Shown one piece after another: positions 31,801 to 42,600 of a DNA stretch of 64,000 bases (its first letter is position 1; each line of letters opens with the position of its first letter). The notes beneath the pieces are model-generated. The model did no database searches and was not told where the DNA came from. It saw only the letters and a program-made list of their open reading frames with translations. This DNA comes from Galeruca laticollis (taxonomy: Eukaryota; Arthropoda; Insecta; Coleoptera; Chrysomelidae). The DNA is taken from contig OY998180.1 in assembly GCA_963921935.1 (NCBI GenBank), positions 195,527,044 through 195,591,043 on the forward strand, given 5' to 3'. The translations under genes were made by a program, and so were the position numbers.

Positions 31801-33556
31801 GCGCCGACTCGAGTATTTTTGAGAATGTTCGAGATCGAGGTTACGACTATAATAGTGACGATCGCACCTCAACAGAAGATCTACACCTCCGAAGACAAAG
31901 CCACCGCCTTCAAAAATAATCTACAAATTGTCTTTTCACCACAAGATTTCTTCGGGGCTTTGCTATCGAAACAGACCTCCTCACCCGCAATATAACACGA
32001 AGCCCACATGTTCATATTCCACTAAATGAGAACTCTCCACTTCTCACACCCTTCACAATCGAAGGAGTTCAGCAGGCGTGCCGAGCGGGGAAAACAGTGC
32101 CCCAGGGCACGAGGGAATTTCGAAACAGGCACTCAAAAACCTGCCAGAAGAGATTTTTCCTCCGCTCTGTGCCCTGCTGCACGCCTGTCTCGCATTTTCT
32201 TATTTCCCTGGTTGTTGGAAGTTGGAAATCAGCCAACGTAGTTCTCATCCCCAAACCCGGCAAAGACCCCACAAAGCCTGAATCTTACCGGCCCATCTCA
32301 TTAATCAGCGTCCTAGGTAAAGTCTTTGAACGATTGCTGAAAGAAAGAATCTGGGACTTCTGTACTGAAAACAACATAATTCCGGCATTTCAATTCGGAT
32401 TCAGGCCAGGCCACTCTTGTCAGAACGCCACCACCAACCTTCAAACCATCGTCGCCCGAGCTTTAAATCAACGACGCTGTTCCGCCGCCATTTTCATGGA
32501 CGTTCAAAAAGCATTCGATCAAGTCTGGCACGCCGGACTGGTGAGAAAACTACTGAGCATCCGATTGCCAAACCAAATAGTAAAACTTCTATATTCCTAT
32601 CTCACCGACTGATCAATCAGCGTCAAAGTTGGTTACAGCATATCCGACTCTTTTACACCCCAAACTGGAGTTCCGCAGGGCTCCATACTCGCTCCATACT
32701 TTATATAATTTATAAATATCATACACCAATTCCACGACACCCCCAGGATAACATCCAACTATATGCGGATGACACCGCACTAATCATTTCCGCCACCGAT
32801 ATTCGCTCTCTCAACATTCGATCCCAAAATCTACTGACTCAATTTTCTAATTGGTGCAGGAGATGGCGGGTGACTCTCAATACTCAAAAAACCCAAGCCA
32901 TCGTATTCAAAAACCCTGACACCTCGCGCGAACGACTTCTACCTACAAACTTCCGCCTCGTGTTCTGGGGAGATCGACTCAAAATCCGCAGGAAAGTCTT
33001 TTGTTTGGTAGTGAGATTCACTCACACTTTCAACTTGATGGCCGACCTCATGGACACTTTGAATAAAGTCCGACGTCGAGTTAGTCTTCTCAAGGCGCTT
33101 GGCGGCAGCTTCGGACGCACTCACCCCATCACCTTACTTTATATGTATAAGACATATATCCGTCCCATAATCGACTATAGAGCAAACGTCTATTGCACCC
33201 TTCCCGACCATCTCGTTAAAAAACTCCGAACTTGTGAGCAGTCAATCCTTAGATACTGCCAATGCAAGGTACCTTACTCACCCAGTAACACCGTCTATGT
33301 CAATACCGACATCGAGCCAATTCCTCTACGTCTCAATAGTTTACAAGCCCGATATGTTAGTCGTACTATCGAATCGGGCAATGAAATTTCGACAAATACC
33401 CTAATTACACCGTGGATCGCCAACAGACGGCCCCTCTGTAGAAAACCCAAGAGGAAGCTCCCATTTCCTTCTCTACGCTTGCTAGCCACGGCTTACGACC
33501 ACCTCCCCGACGAATACATTGACTATCTAGACAAATCCCCAATTTCAATTCAATAA
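31801..33556 (+). pseudogene. Jockey-like LINE ORF2 (reverse transcriptase to C-terminus)
   Basis: A 5'-truncated ORF2 with several frameshifts. The EN-RT linker appears as TSEDKATAFKNNLQIVFSPQD (in blocks, ~31885-31950) and LLTPFTIEGVQQACRAGK (32036 on). RT follows: ISKQALKNLPEEIFPPL, NVVLIPKPGKDPTKPESYRP (32240 on), FQFGFRPGHSCQNAT and AAIFMDVQKAFDQVWHAGL. A TGA at 32611-32613 replaces an Arg codon, then GVPQGSILAPYFI. A one-base loss near 32705 shifts the frame to IQLYADDTALIISATDI (catalytic YADD, 32758-32769). The C-terminal jockey domain (TYIRPIIDYRANVY, LPDHLVKKL, QSILRY) ends at 33556. It inserted into hAT-1. Intact catalytic residues with few lesions indicate a fairly recent copy. 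Confidence 0.88.
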
Positions 33557-34600
33557 TTCGAAAAAAATCTCACAATAAATCTCACATTTATTTTTCAGAC
33601 CATTAACAAACTCTCATCCAACATTTCTCACTTAGCACTGAAAAAGCACTATTTCTAACATAATCGCTCTTTACCCAAAAATTCTCATTTCCACAACTTT
33701 CAATAATTTGGACAAACCCTGTACTTTCCAGCCGCCCCCACACCACCCACGTCGGTGTTGCAGGTTTTTCTGCGGTTTTCCTGCAACTCTGTGAATTTAT
33801 TCACTAGCCAAATGGACCGACGATCGTCGACAGGGAATAAATACAGCCGCAGCTGTACCCGCGTTTTTAGATTTTTTATTATTATTATTTTACGCCAACC
33901 ACCGTAAATGTCCCAAACCACCGAAGGCACGTCACCGCAACTTTTCATCAAATTTTAAAAACCACCCAATTCCATACACTTTTGAAAAATGTCTCCTATA
34001 CACTTTTTCCACAAAATCCAAAAAACCAATAAAATTATAAATCTTCAATATTTTACAACATTTCACCTTAAAACATCGGAGACATCTCAAATTCAGTAAT
34101 AACATCCATTTTTCATTAAATAATTTCTGATACCTAGCCAGCCTAACGCACATCTCGAATGTATGGGCAGCGATACATCGTCTTCCTCCAGAACGCCCAC
34201 ATCCTAGACACTTTTTGTCACACCATTCCGCACACTATTGGGCTTCGCCGCTTCCAAAACATCAACACCCGATACACCCCAACATAAAACATCCCTCCAT
34301 ATACTTTCTAGCAAAAAGCCCGATCAAATTCTCTCAGTTCCATACACCTTAAAAAAATTTCTTTTCAAAAAACTTTCTAGACACGTTTTCAAACCCCAAC
34401 TTTAACTACCACCAACTCGTATTTCTCGGTCACGACGCACATTAAAACATCCAATACTCCCCCAACTCAGCCCTGAAGAGGAAACCTATCCTACACCAGG
34501 ACACCAACAAGAAAAACAACAATTCTACCAACAACCAATTCCAATCCAACAAAGTTCATTACGAATTTCTCTTCTCTTTTTTACCTCAACACTCATCAGT
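33557..34600 (+). other. Probable 3' tail of the jockey-like LINE
   Basis: A long G-poor, A/C-rich stretch, continuing the strand bias of the LINE ORF and ending where hAT sequence resumes near 34600. Contains no ORF with recognisable similarity. No poly-A tail or target duplication was found, so the 3' border is approximate. Confidence 0.4.
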
Positions 34601-36365
34601 CGACGATTCACGTTCGGAGCGATAAGTATCCACCTACTTACAAGCTAGCTAGCGAATTGCGAATTTTAAACGAAGCGTTTAGTTATTGTTCTACTGCTGT
34701 ATTCTGATTGTATCAGTTTTGTACATTTCTTCTTTGGACTAAACTCTTCTACGCAGTAATATGATTACTAAAGAAGAATGGAACGTATGCTTAAAGGCGT
34801 TAAACGTGTTGCAACAACATCTTCTAACGAAGCCGAATGTTCAAAAGCAGTACGTGCGGAGTATACAGCAATTACCGATCCAGACGATGATGCATCGACG
34901 TCAAGCTGCACGGTTTCAAAGGCGAAAAAAGGAAGTTTCGGTTTCCAACGGTTCACCTCTCTACATGTTATGTAGTAAACTGTTTCCTAATAGTTCCATG
35001 GCACCAGCCAAGTTGCGCCGACGTTTGGAAACTTTACACCCTGAGTCTAAAGACAAGAATAAAAAAAAAATTGTACGTAAAAAAGAACAATTATTGCAAA
35101 GTCAAAAAACTATGATGTTTGTAACCCAAACTATCAATGAAAAGGCTACGAACGCATCATATTTAGTTAGGCTATCACATTGCACAAGCAGGTGAAGCAC
35201 ACACTATCTCTGAGAATTTGTATTATTGATGAAAAATCTGCAAAGCATCTTTCTACTGTGCCGCTATCAAAGGATACTGTTTCACGGCGAATTCATGATC
35301 TGGCAAGCCACGTCAAACAAGAGATTTCCATATGAAAGATCTTTTGAAGAAGACATGTTTATGTACAAACACTACCGAAGAAGAAGTTTTCAATAAAATA
35401 AATATATTTTTTGAAGACAATAATCTCAGTTGAAACGATTGCATTGACATTTGTACAGATGGGGCCAAGGCGATGACGGGTAAAACAACAGCAGCAGTGC
35501 GCCTAATTGTAGTTCCAGCTATTGTATCCTGCATAAACAAGCACTTGCGATGAAGCAAATGCCGTCAAATTTAAAATTAGTTATGGATGAAGCGGTAAAA
35601 ATAATTAATTTTATCAAATCACGACCACTACAATCCCGATTGTTCTCATTATTGTGTGAAGATTATGGCAGCAAACATAAAACACTGCTGCTCCATACAG
35701 AAGTGTGATGGCTGTCGCGGGGTACAACTTTAACAAGGCTATTTGAACTTAGAGCCGAGTTACAAATGTTTCTTTCAGATATTTCTTTTAATTTGAAAGA
35801 TCGTTTGGATGATAAAACTTGGTTGTTCCGACTGTCTTTTATGGCGGATATCTTTCAAAAACTGATCGAATTAAATTTATCATTGCAAGGTAAACATACA
35901 ACAATGTTCCAGGCCTGTAACAGAATAATTGCCTTCAAAAGAAAATTAGATTTTTGGATTATTTGCGTTGGTAAGAGAAAAATAAAAAGTTTTCCGTCAC
36001 TCAATGAGTTTGTTAGTGATAACGACTCAGAAATGTTTCAAGATGATGTATTTGAAGAATTGGTCCAATATCTCACGCGCATCTTTTGAGAAGTATTTTC
36101 CCGAAGAACAGAGAACAAAAAGGAAACTGAATTCATGGATTCATAATACTTTTTTACCCAACTTGCAAAAGCTTGAAAGTATGTCAAACGAGATATATGA
36201 ATCTCTTTTAGAAATGTCGTCAGATACAAGTCTGGAGTCACTGTTCAAAACGACGCCTTTCAACAATTTTTGGTGCAGAATTCGTGATGAATATTCAATG
36301 ATTGCCAAAATGGCGGATATGAGTAAAGCGTACATTATTTATGTAAAAAGTATAGGACAAAAAAA
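34601..36365 (+). pseudogene. hAT-1 transposase (ZBED5/SCAND3-type), decayed
   Basis: Begins with the upstream leader, then a damaged BED-type finger (LCSKLFPNSSMAPAKLRRRL, ETLHPESKDK, ~34972-35058). TQTINEKATNASYLV follows, then decayed sequence. The RNase H-like core begins at CIDICTDGAKAMTGKTTAAV (35440-35500; the Asp of TDGA is catalytic). HKQALAMKQMPSNLKLVMDE, AVKIINFIKSRPLQSRLFSL and HKTLLLHTEV come next (a stop replaces Arg before WLSRG). TRLFELRAELQMFLSD, WLFRLSFMADIFQKLIELNL and SLQGKHTTMFQACNRI follow, to LFKTTPFNNFWCRIRDEY near 36290. The C-terminal hAT dimerisation block is cut off where repeat Y starts. Stops and frameshifts are frequent. This protein family has domesticated relatives in mammals, but this copy is a relic. 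Confidence 0.87.
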
Positions 36366-36645
36366 AATGTGCTAAAACTTCTATTCCGCCAGTGACGTAG
36401 AATTTGGGGACGATTAACCAGTCACTTGCCCCTGACGTGTCTATACTTTTTGCCAAATATGACATGGATACGTAAAACAGTTTTGAAGTACTGGGCAGAA
36501 ATAGTTTTTAAATTTTTAACAAAACACCCTGTAACTCAGTAAGCAGCTACATTTTATTTAGGCGTTTTGGGTTCCATCTTCATAATTTGAAGTCAGGATT
36601 CTTCTGTTAAATTATTTCCAATTAGTAATGAATCACCCTGTATTT
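36366..36645 (+). repeat. Dispersed repeat 'Y', copy 2
   Basis: Inverted counterpart of 24885-25215, running from CTTCTATTCCGCCAGTG to GTAATGAATCACCCTGTATT. It truncates hAT-1. Confidence 0.7.
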
Positions 36646-38236
36646 TAAATAATACTATTTCCGGCAAAAATGATACTTTTAATTACATTTTTTTCTCTTA
36701 AACCTATTGTTAAGTGGTATTTTTTCCATATAATCAAAATAGTAGTGCTTATTCTTCAATATACATCAATTTCAATAATTAAATTCTATTTCGTTCCGAG
36801 ACGGGCGGATCTACAGAAGTGAAGTAATGCAAAATGAAAATTTGCATAGAGGGTTGACCTGACATTGCATTTTCAATTACTATTTTCTATTATAACTTCG
36901 TCATCAGCACTAAATTTCTACCAAAATAATTTTTTTAATCCCAATGTTAATGATTTGTTTTTTATGTATTTATTTTTATTTAAATAGTTGAAGTTGTTGC
37001 CACAAAAAAAAGTCAAAAAAATTGAAATAGTTATTTTAAAACTGTAAAGGGTTTATATAAACGGTAATTTTATTGGATATTCCGACTCTTGTTGGAAAGT
37101 AATTTCAGAAAATCAGTGTAAAGAGATCAGTGGAAAATAAGTAAGGAAATGTATTTTGGTAAAATAATATATTTGTAACTCATTTACACGACACACCAAA
37201 TTATCTTTTGATTGCATATCTTTCCACAATCTATTATTATTGTTATTACTGCTATGTAACAATGACCAAATTCGGTTGTAATTAAATTATATTAAGTGTT
37301 GTTTTGATGTCAAGTTTGCTTATTATTCCAAAACCTTGAAATTTTCTATTGTTTATTGAATTTCGAAATCAATTTCATCTTAACCAGTACTGTAGCGTTC
37401 CATCGCGAATATATGGAATTCCTCATTCAACAAATGAATTAAGTTTATTAAATCAATAAAAAATCAGCCCTTCAAACCAGTTCTATTAATAATAAAACAT
37501 TGTTATACTTGAGCAATATTAAAATCTGATTTTCAAAAATAGTTTATAAGTTGAACTGACAAAACGAAGCATTACAAACAAACTAAACATCTGATGATGC
37601 TCAATTTCGTCAATATTTTTATGCAAGCTTATGATCAACCGGTGTTTCCTTGATTGTATGTACGTTCAATCTGGTATTGAATAAATCTATAGGTAACAAG
37701 AATGAACATATCTATAGGGAACAAGAATTGTTATTCTAATTATAAACTAATCTCGAAAATTAAATGGACTAAATTCAGATATATTCATATCAAATTAATT
37801 GGCAGATCCAATATACACAAGAGGTTTGAAGGACCAGCAAAAAAACACTCTAATGGAATTTTTTATATAAATACGAGGACGTTACTGACCTTGGGATACT
37901 TATTTTCGATTACTTGTTTTATACACATACATCTGTCTATAATCATTCTTCAATTATAAGCAAAGCATCGTTTTTTTGATTCTACATAAATACGCGACTT
38001 GTTATTGACGACGTTAAACAAACTGACCATCTCTTAAAAACAGAATATAAATTATTCATTTAATTAGAAAAAAAACTCAATCCAAAAATCATATGAAGTC
38101 TTTCGTATATTTACAGTGATCTCATGTAGCTATACAGTAGATATAATTTAAAATAAGTTATATTTGAAGCACAATCACAACACATTTTCCTTGCAGCTGA
38201 AGACAGAGTATATTAAGTTTTTAAAAAATATTTACT
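36646..38236. other. AT-rich intergenic, nothing recognised
   Basis: Only a short direct repeat at ~37686-37732 (ATCTATAGGTAACAAGAATG and a near copy 24 bp on). The open frame 37702-37959 has no recognisable domain. Confidence 0.45.
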
Positions 38237-38960
38237 AAACGATCTTACTAGTAACAATTTAAGCTGAAAATGTATAATTGGGGGGGCCAAAATAAAAACA
38301 TAGCTATTTTTTAATTCAAATTACGTTTTCAGGGATACTATTTTATCTAAAGTGTTAAACCTTTAATAGGGCAGCATATTTTTATTATTAATATATTACA
38401 ATTTTTAAATTCCAGGTCCGTATTTAAAATTATTACCATATTATTCCGCCCGAAAAACAACACTTAAATTTTCACTAGTAAAATCGTTTGCGCAAAAACG
38501 CAAAGTACATTACTGTATTCAGTTTTTCCTGCTCTTTTCAAATATGTATACCAAATTAGTCAAACTTATTAGACATGGTATTGTTTTTGGAGCGGAATAA
38601 TATGGTAATATTTTTAAATATGGACCTATAACTTAAAAATTGTTAAAAATTAATAATAAAAATATGTTGTACTGTTAAAGGTTTAACACTTTAGATGAAG
38701 TAGTATCCGTAATTTAAAAAATTGCTGTTTTTATTTTGGACCCCCGGAATTCGAACAATTTTACAGTTTTAGCTTAAATTTTTACTAGTAAAATCGTAAA
38801 GAACACTACCAGAATTAGTTTTTTTTCCTCTTTTTAATTATGTGTGCCAAATTAGTGAGACTCGTTATACAGGGTGTTGTTTTTGTGCCGGAATAATATG
38901 GTAATATTTTTTAAACACGGACCTTGGATTTAAAAATTATAAATACTGTAACCGATTGGG
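38237..38960. repeat. Inverted repeat with an extra half unit
   Basis: 38237-38460 is mirrored by about 38575-38812. Shared blocks: CCAAAATAAAAACA, TCTAAAGTGTTAAACCTTTA, ACCATATTATTCCG. A third, direct copy of the inner part (ACTAGTAAAATCGT to GGAATAATATGGTAATATTT) follows at 38790-38960 and contains a mariner-like TATACAGGGTGTTGTTTTTG. Probably a decayed palindromic MITE with a tandem duplication. Confidence 0.7.
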
Positions 38961-39189
38961 TACTTTAAGAGACAGTCGCTTGACAAATACGAAATTAATA
39001 TAGAAAGTGATTGAAAGTTATTAAAGGAGAAAGAAACGACCAGCATCGATGAAACATCCTGTATCTCGTTATAAAGGGCAACAGATCCATGATGTATGGA
39101 TTTACAGTTAACGTATGTCGGTTTACCTATGAAATAAATGAATCTGTTTAGGGGGTGAATTTAGGGATAACATTTTAAGTACAAGAAAG
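38961..39189. other. Spacer, nothing recognised
   Basis: No feature is supported. Confidence 0.35.
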
Positions 39190-39570
39190 AAAATTATCGG
39201 TGTAATAAATTCATTACTATGGTCCAAAGAAAAATCTGAACAACGCAAAAGATAATATTTATAACGTTACTTTGAAGAGAGTAGTTTTGTACTGAAGCCG
39301 CAGCTTAAATAAAACTGTACAAGACTATCTTCTAGCATTGAAAATTATGGACGAGATCGACGAGCGTCTCAAACATGCAAGAAAATTAGAAACGAATAGA
39401 TAAAGGAAATCATGGGCACAGAGAAAACAATAATAGAAGCATACAAAGAAAACTTAGATGGTATGGACATATACAGAGGATAAAGACGAACGAATTCCTA
39501 GGCAGATTGGATACTCACTGAAAGGCTTGAAAAAGACAGACCAAAAACAACAGGAATTAGTATTTTTTTA
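39190..39570 (+). pseudogene. RTE/CR1-type LINE ORF, C-terminal tail fragment
   Basis: KIRNE*IKEIMGTEKTIIEAY followed by KENLRWYGHIQRIKTNEFLG matches the common LINE C-terminal motif (RNEEI-R-MG-EKTII...RWYGHV-RM). Sequence upstream (INSLLWSKEKSEQRKR) fits the preceding region (IIYGSEVW-L-EKK) poorly but in the right order. Stops interrupt it. Only the C-terminal ~120 residues remain. Confidence 0.55.
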
Positions 39571-40924
39571 TATTTCGGGAATTAGATCATTTGATTAATG
39601 ACTTGATATACCAAGGAGAGAAAAAATTATTGAAAATATAGGAAGATTTCGTAACACATTCCTTTATATACACACGGGATCGATTACATTGCCCATTTTA
39701 TAGCAAGGTCAACAAAAACAGTATATTTTGATCCCGGTTATTATCCTTTATCAAACTATTGTTATTTTCAAAGTAAAATTCAAATTTATCGTGAAATGTG
39801 GGAGGATTATAGTATTCTATAATAGATTGTGGTTATATGCCATTAACAAATCCCTTCAATGTTCTCAAAACAACACATAGACTAAAATCATTTTTAATTA
39901 GAGGTGGTGGCTTCACCCAAATCAAATTTTAATTAACATCAAATTAATTGCTCTACACAGACCTCGACAGCATCAATACAGGCAGAGGTGGAACATCTAA
40001 AAAGTTCATTATCAACGACGATATAATAAATATAGGGTGCATAATTTTATGTGTTACTTAGAATAAATTTCAATTACAATTTTGACAGCGTTTAAATACC
40101 AATAACTGTCATTGGAACATTTTCCAAGGCACTTTACGACTTAAGAGAAGGAGGATGAAGAAGTGAAGTCAGTGGCGTAATATCAGGGGTTCGAAATTTT
40201 TTATTGTACCATATTCTTCAAACACAATTTCATTTATAATTAATTTTTGAATAAATAAAATTAACTTAAGACAAAATTAAGCAACCTTAGTGTTTTAATT
40301 TTTTAAATAAATAAGTGTTTAACTACCTAAATTAATACCCTTTACAAATAGGTATATCAAGTCTGGTTTTATTAGTTATTCTTACATATTTACTAAAATT
40401 TGTGTGTGTATATACATTTCTCCAGAAATGAACAAGGTATGAGATATTTTTATGGGTGGACAACAGAATGTAAAAAAAATGTGTAAAATTCAACTATGAA
40501 TATGAACTGAGACTAATGACACGGATTTTCAAAGCAATTGTAATTAGAAAAATTAATTTGACTTATAAATTAGAGACACAAACTTTGCTGCAATTACAAA
40601 TCCAAAATACTTAAATAAAATAAGAAATTACACGAAAAAAAAGTACATGTAATTATTAATTACTTTTTAATTAGGAATTACTCAGCTCTGATTGTTAAAA
40701 ATAATATATAATGTAAAAAAAAGTGTCCCATTTTAACAAAATTTGAAATTTCTTTAAAATGGATTGTTATAACCAGTTCAACAAAGAGTACCTTTTATGT
40801 AAGAAAATTTAGTGAAGAATTACTAGAATTTGAAAAAATTAACACTGTCGATGTGTTTTAAATTTGTATTTGTTGATTTACAAGAAACATAATCTGCTAA
40901 TCACTTATGGTCTTAATAAAGTAG
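39571..40924. other. AT-rich intergenic, nothing recognised
   Basis: No coding relic or shared repeat is seen. Confidence 0.45.
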
Positions 40925-41010
40925 TACACGTGACACCCTCGAATGTTCTACTGTCTTAGATCTAATTCTCACAAATATAAATGTCTAAATTTCACTGATT
41001 ACCAGTGATG
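40925..41010 (+). pseudogene. LINE endonuclease fragment
   Basis: TRDTLECSTVLDLILTNINV in one frame resembles the AP-endonuclease segment (S-T-x-LDLILTN) of jockey-like LINEs. The conserved Ser-Asp-His block that should follow is absent. Too short to classify further. Confidence 0.4.
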
Positions 41011-41483
41011 TAAATATAGGGGTGGGGGGATAGAACCCCTTCCCCCCCCCGAACCCAAAAAGGCTACAATTTTATAACAAAAACAAAGCTAAAATTAAGT
41101 TTTAGGAGATATAATTTGAAAATATCAGACTGATGAAATGTTTCAATGGGCACAATACAACTCTATGACTAGTTTTCGAGATACAGGGTGTTGAATATGA
41201 GAAATGTTCATTTTCGTCACTCCATATCAGCCAAATTACTATTTTATTCCGATTTATCCTATGTGGTATTATCATCACATTATTGCGTGACAAATTCGTG
41301 AGAAATTCATTTCCAAATATTTTCGTAGTACAGGGCGACTTCATTTAATAATAATGCTATTTGGAGACTTTCACAATTTTGTTGTTTTATATAGTGAAAA
41401 TGCGAAAAAGGATTTTATTACATAATATTATATATAATCACAGTTGATATAATTCAGTCAATGTGATATTGGATATGTCAATA
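41011..41483. other. Spacer with C-rich tract and mariner-like end motif
   Basis: A run of C at ~41042-41051 and ATACAGGGTGTTGAATATG at 41180-41200, which resembles a Tc1/mariner terminus without a partner. The minus-strand frame 41102-41344 has no recognisable domain. Confidence 0.35.
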
Positions 41484-42600
41484 TAAAATAAACGGTTTTA
41501 GATATTAAAACTAACTTTTCCGCATATGTAACAGGCCCTGAACAATATTCTATAATAAAATTGTCACTTGTATACACTTCGGGGGATGAATCGTGCTAAC
41601 TAACCGAAATTTCTCTAAAAATACCCAAAAATGTAGAATATCTGGATTTATAAGACCCACTGTACTCGCTCTAGTCAGCTGAAAATCAATAGGGCACATG
41701 TGTGAGACACCTTGAAAAATATCCAATTACAAAATTGGTCACATGTGTAGACTCCGGAGGCTGTATCGTGCTAACAACCCGAAATTTCTCCAAAAAGGAC
41801 CAAAAATGTGACACTTCAGGTACATTAGTACCCGTTGTACTGGCTCTGGTGAGCTAAAAATCAATAAGGTTCGTCTATTAGACGCCCTGAATAATATTCA
41901 ATCATAAAATTGGTCACTTGTATACACTCTGGAGGCTGTATCGTGCTAACAAACTGAAAATTCTCCAAAAATGACAAGAATTTGGTACTTTAAGTACCAT
42001 AGCACCCGTTGTACTGGCTCTGGTAAGCTGAAAATCAATAGGGTAAATCTTTGGGACGCCCTGAATAATATCTAATCATAAAATTGGTCACTTGTATATA
42101 CTCCGGAGGCTGTATCGTGCTAAAAATGTAAAATTTCTTCAAAAATGACAAAAATGTCGTACTTAAAGTACTATAGCACCTGTTGTTCTGGCTCCGGTGA
42201 GCTGAAAATCCATAGGGTTCATCCGTGAGATGTCCTGGATAATATTCAATCATAAAATTGGTGACTAGTTGGGACTCCGGAGGCTGTATCGTGCTAACAA
42301 AGTGAAATTTTTCAAAAAATGAAAAAATGTCGTACTTCAAGTACCATAGCACCCGTTGTACTGGCTCTGGTACGCTGAAAATCAATAGGGTTCATTTGTA
42401 AGATGTCCTGAACAATATTCAATCATAAAATTGGTGACTTGTTAGCACGATACAGCCTCGACATATAACGAAAACTGGCCGACGACAACGACGACATACA
42501 CACAGGATTTTTTTTCTCCAAATTTTTTTTCAAAATTCCAACTTTTTTTGAGGTAAACCAATACTTTTATCGCATTTTGGATAGGTTGGGCGGAAAAGTA
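41484..42600 (-). mobile_element. Helentron-like element, copy E (both ends present)
   Basis: The best copy for the satellite. The landmark CAATCATAAAATTGGT recurs at about 41723, 41899, 42073, 42247 and 42420, giving a monomer of 173-176 bp. The low-coordinate end TAAAATAAACGG has a 6-bp version of the hairpin (GTTTTA/TAAAAC). The high-coordinate end is GGCGGAAAAGTA at 42600. GACGACAACGACGAC lies at ~42480. Element-strand flanks are T on both sides. Copia sequence starts directly after it. Confidence 0.85.
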
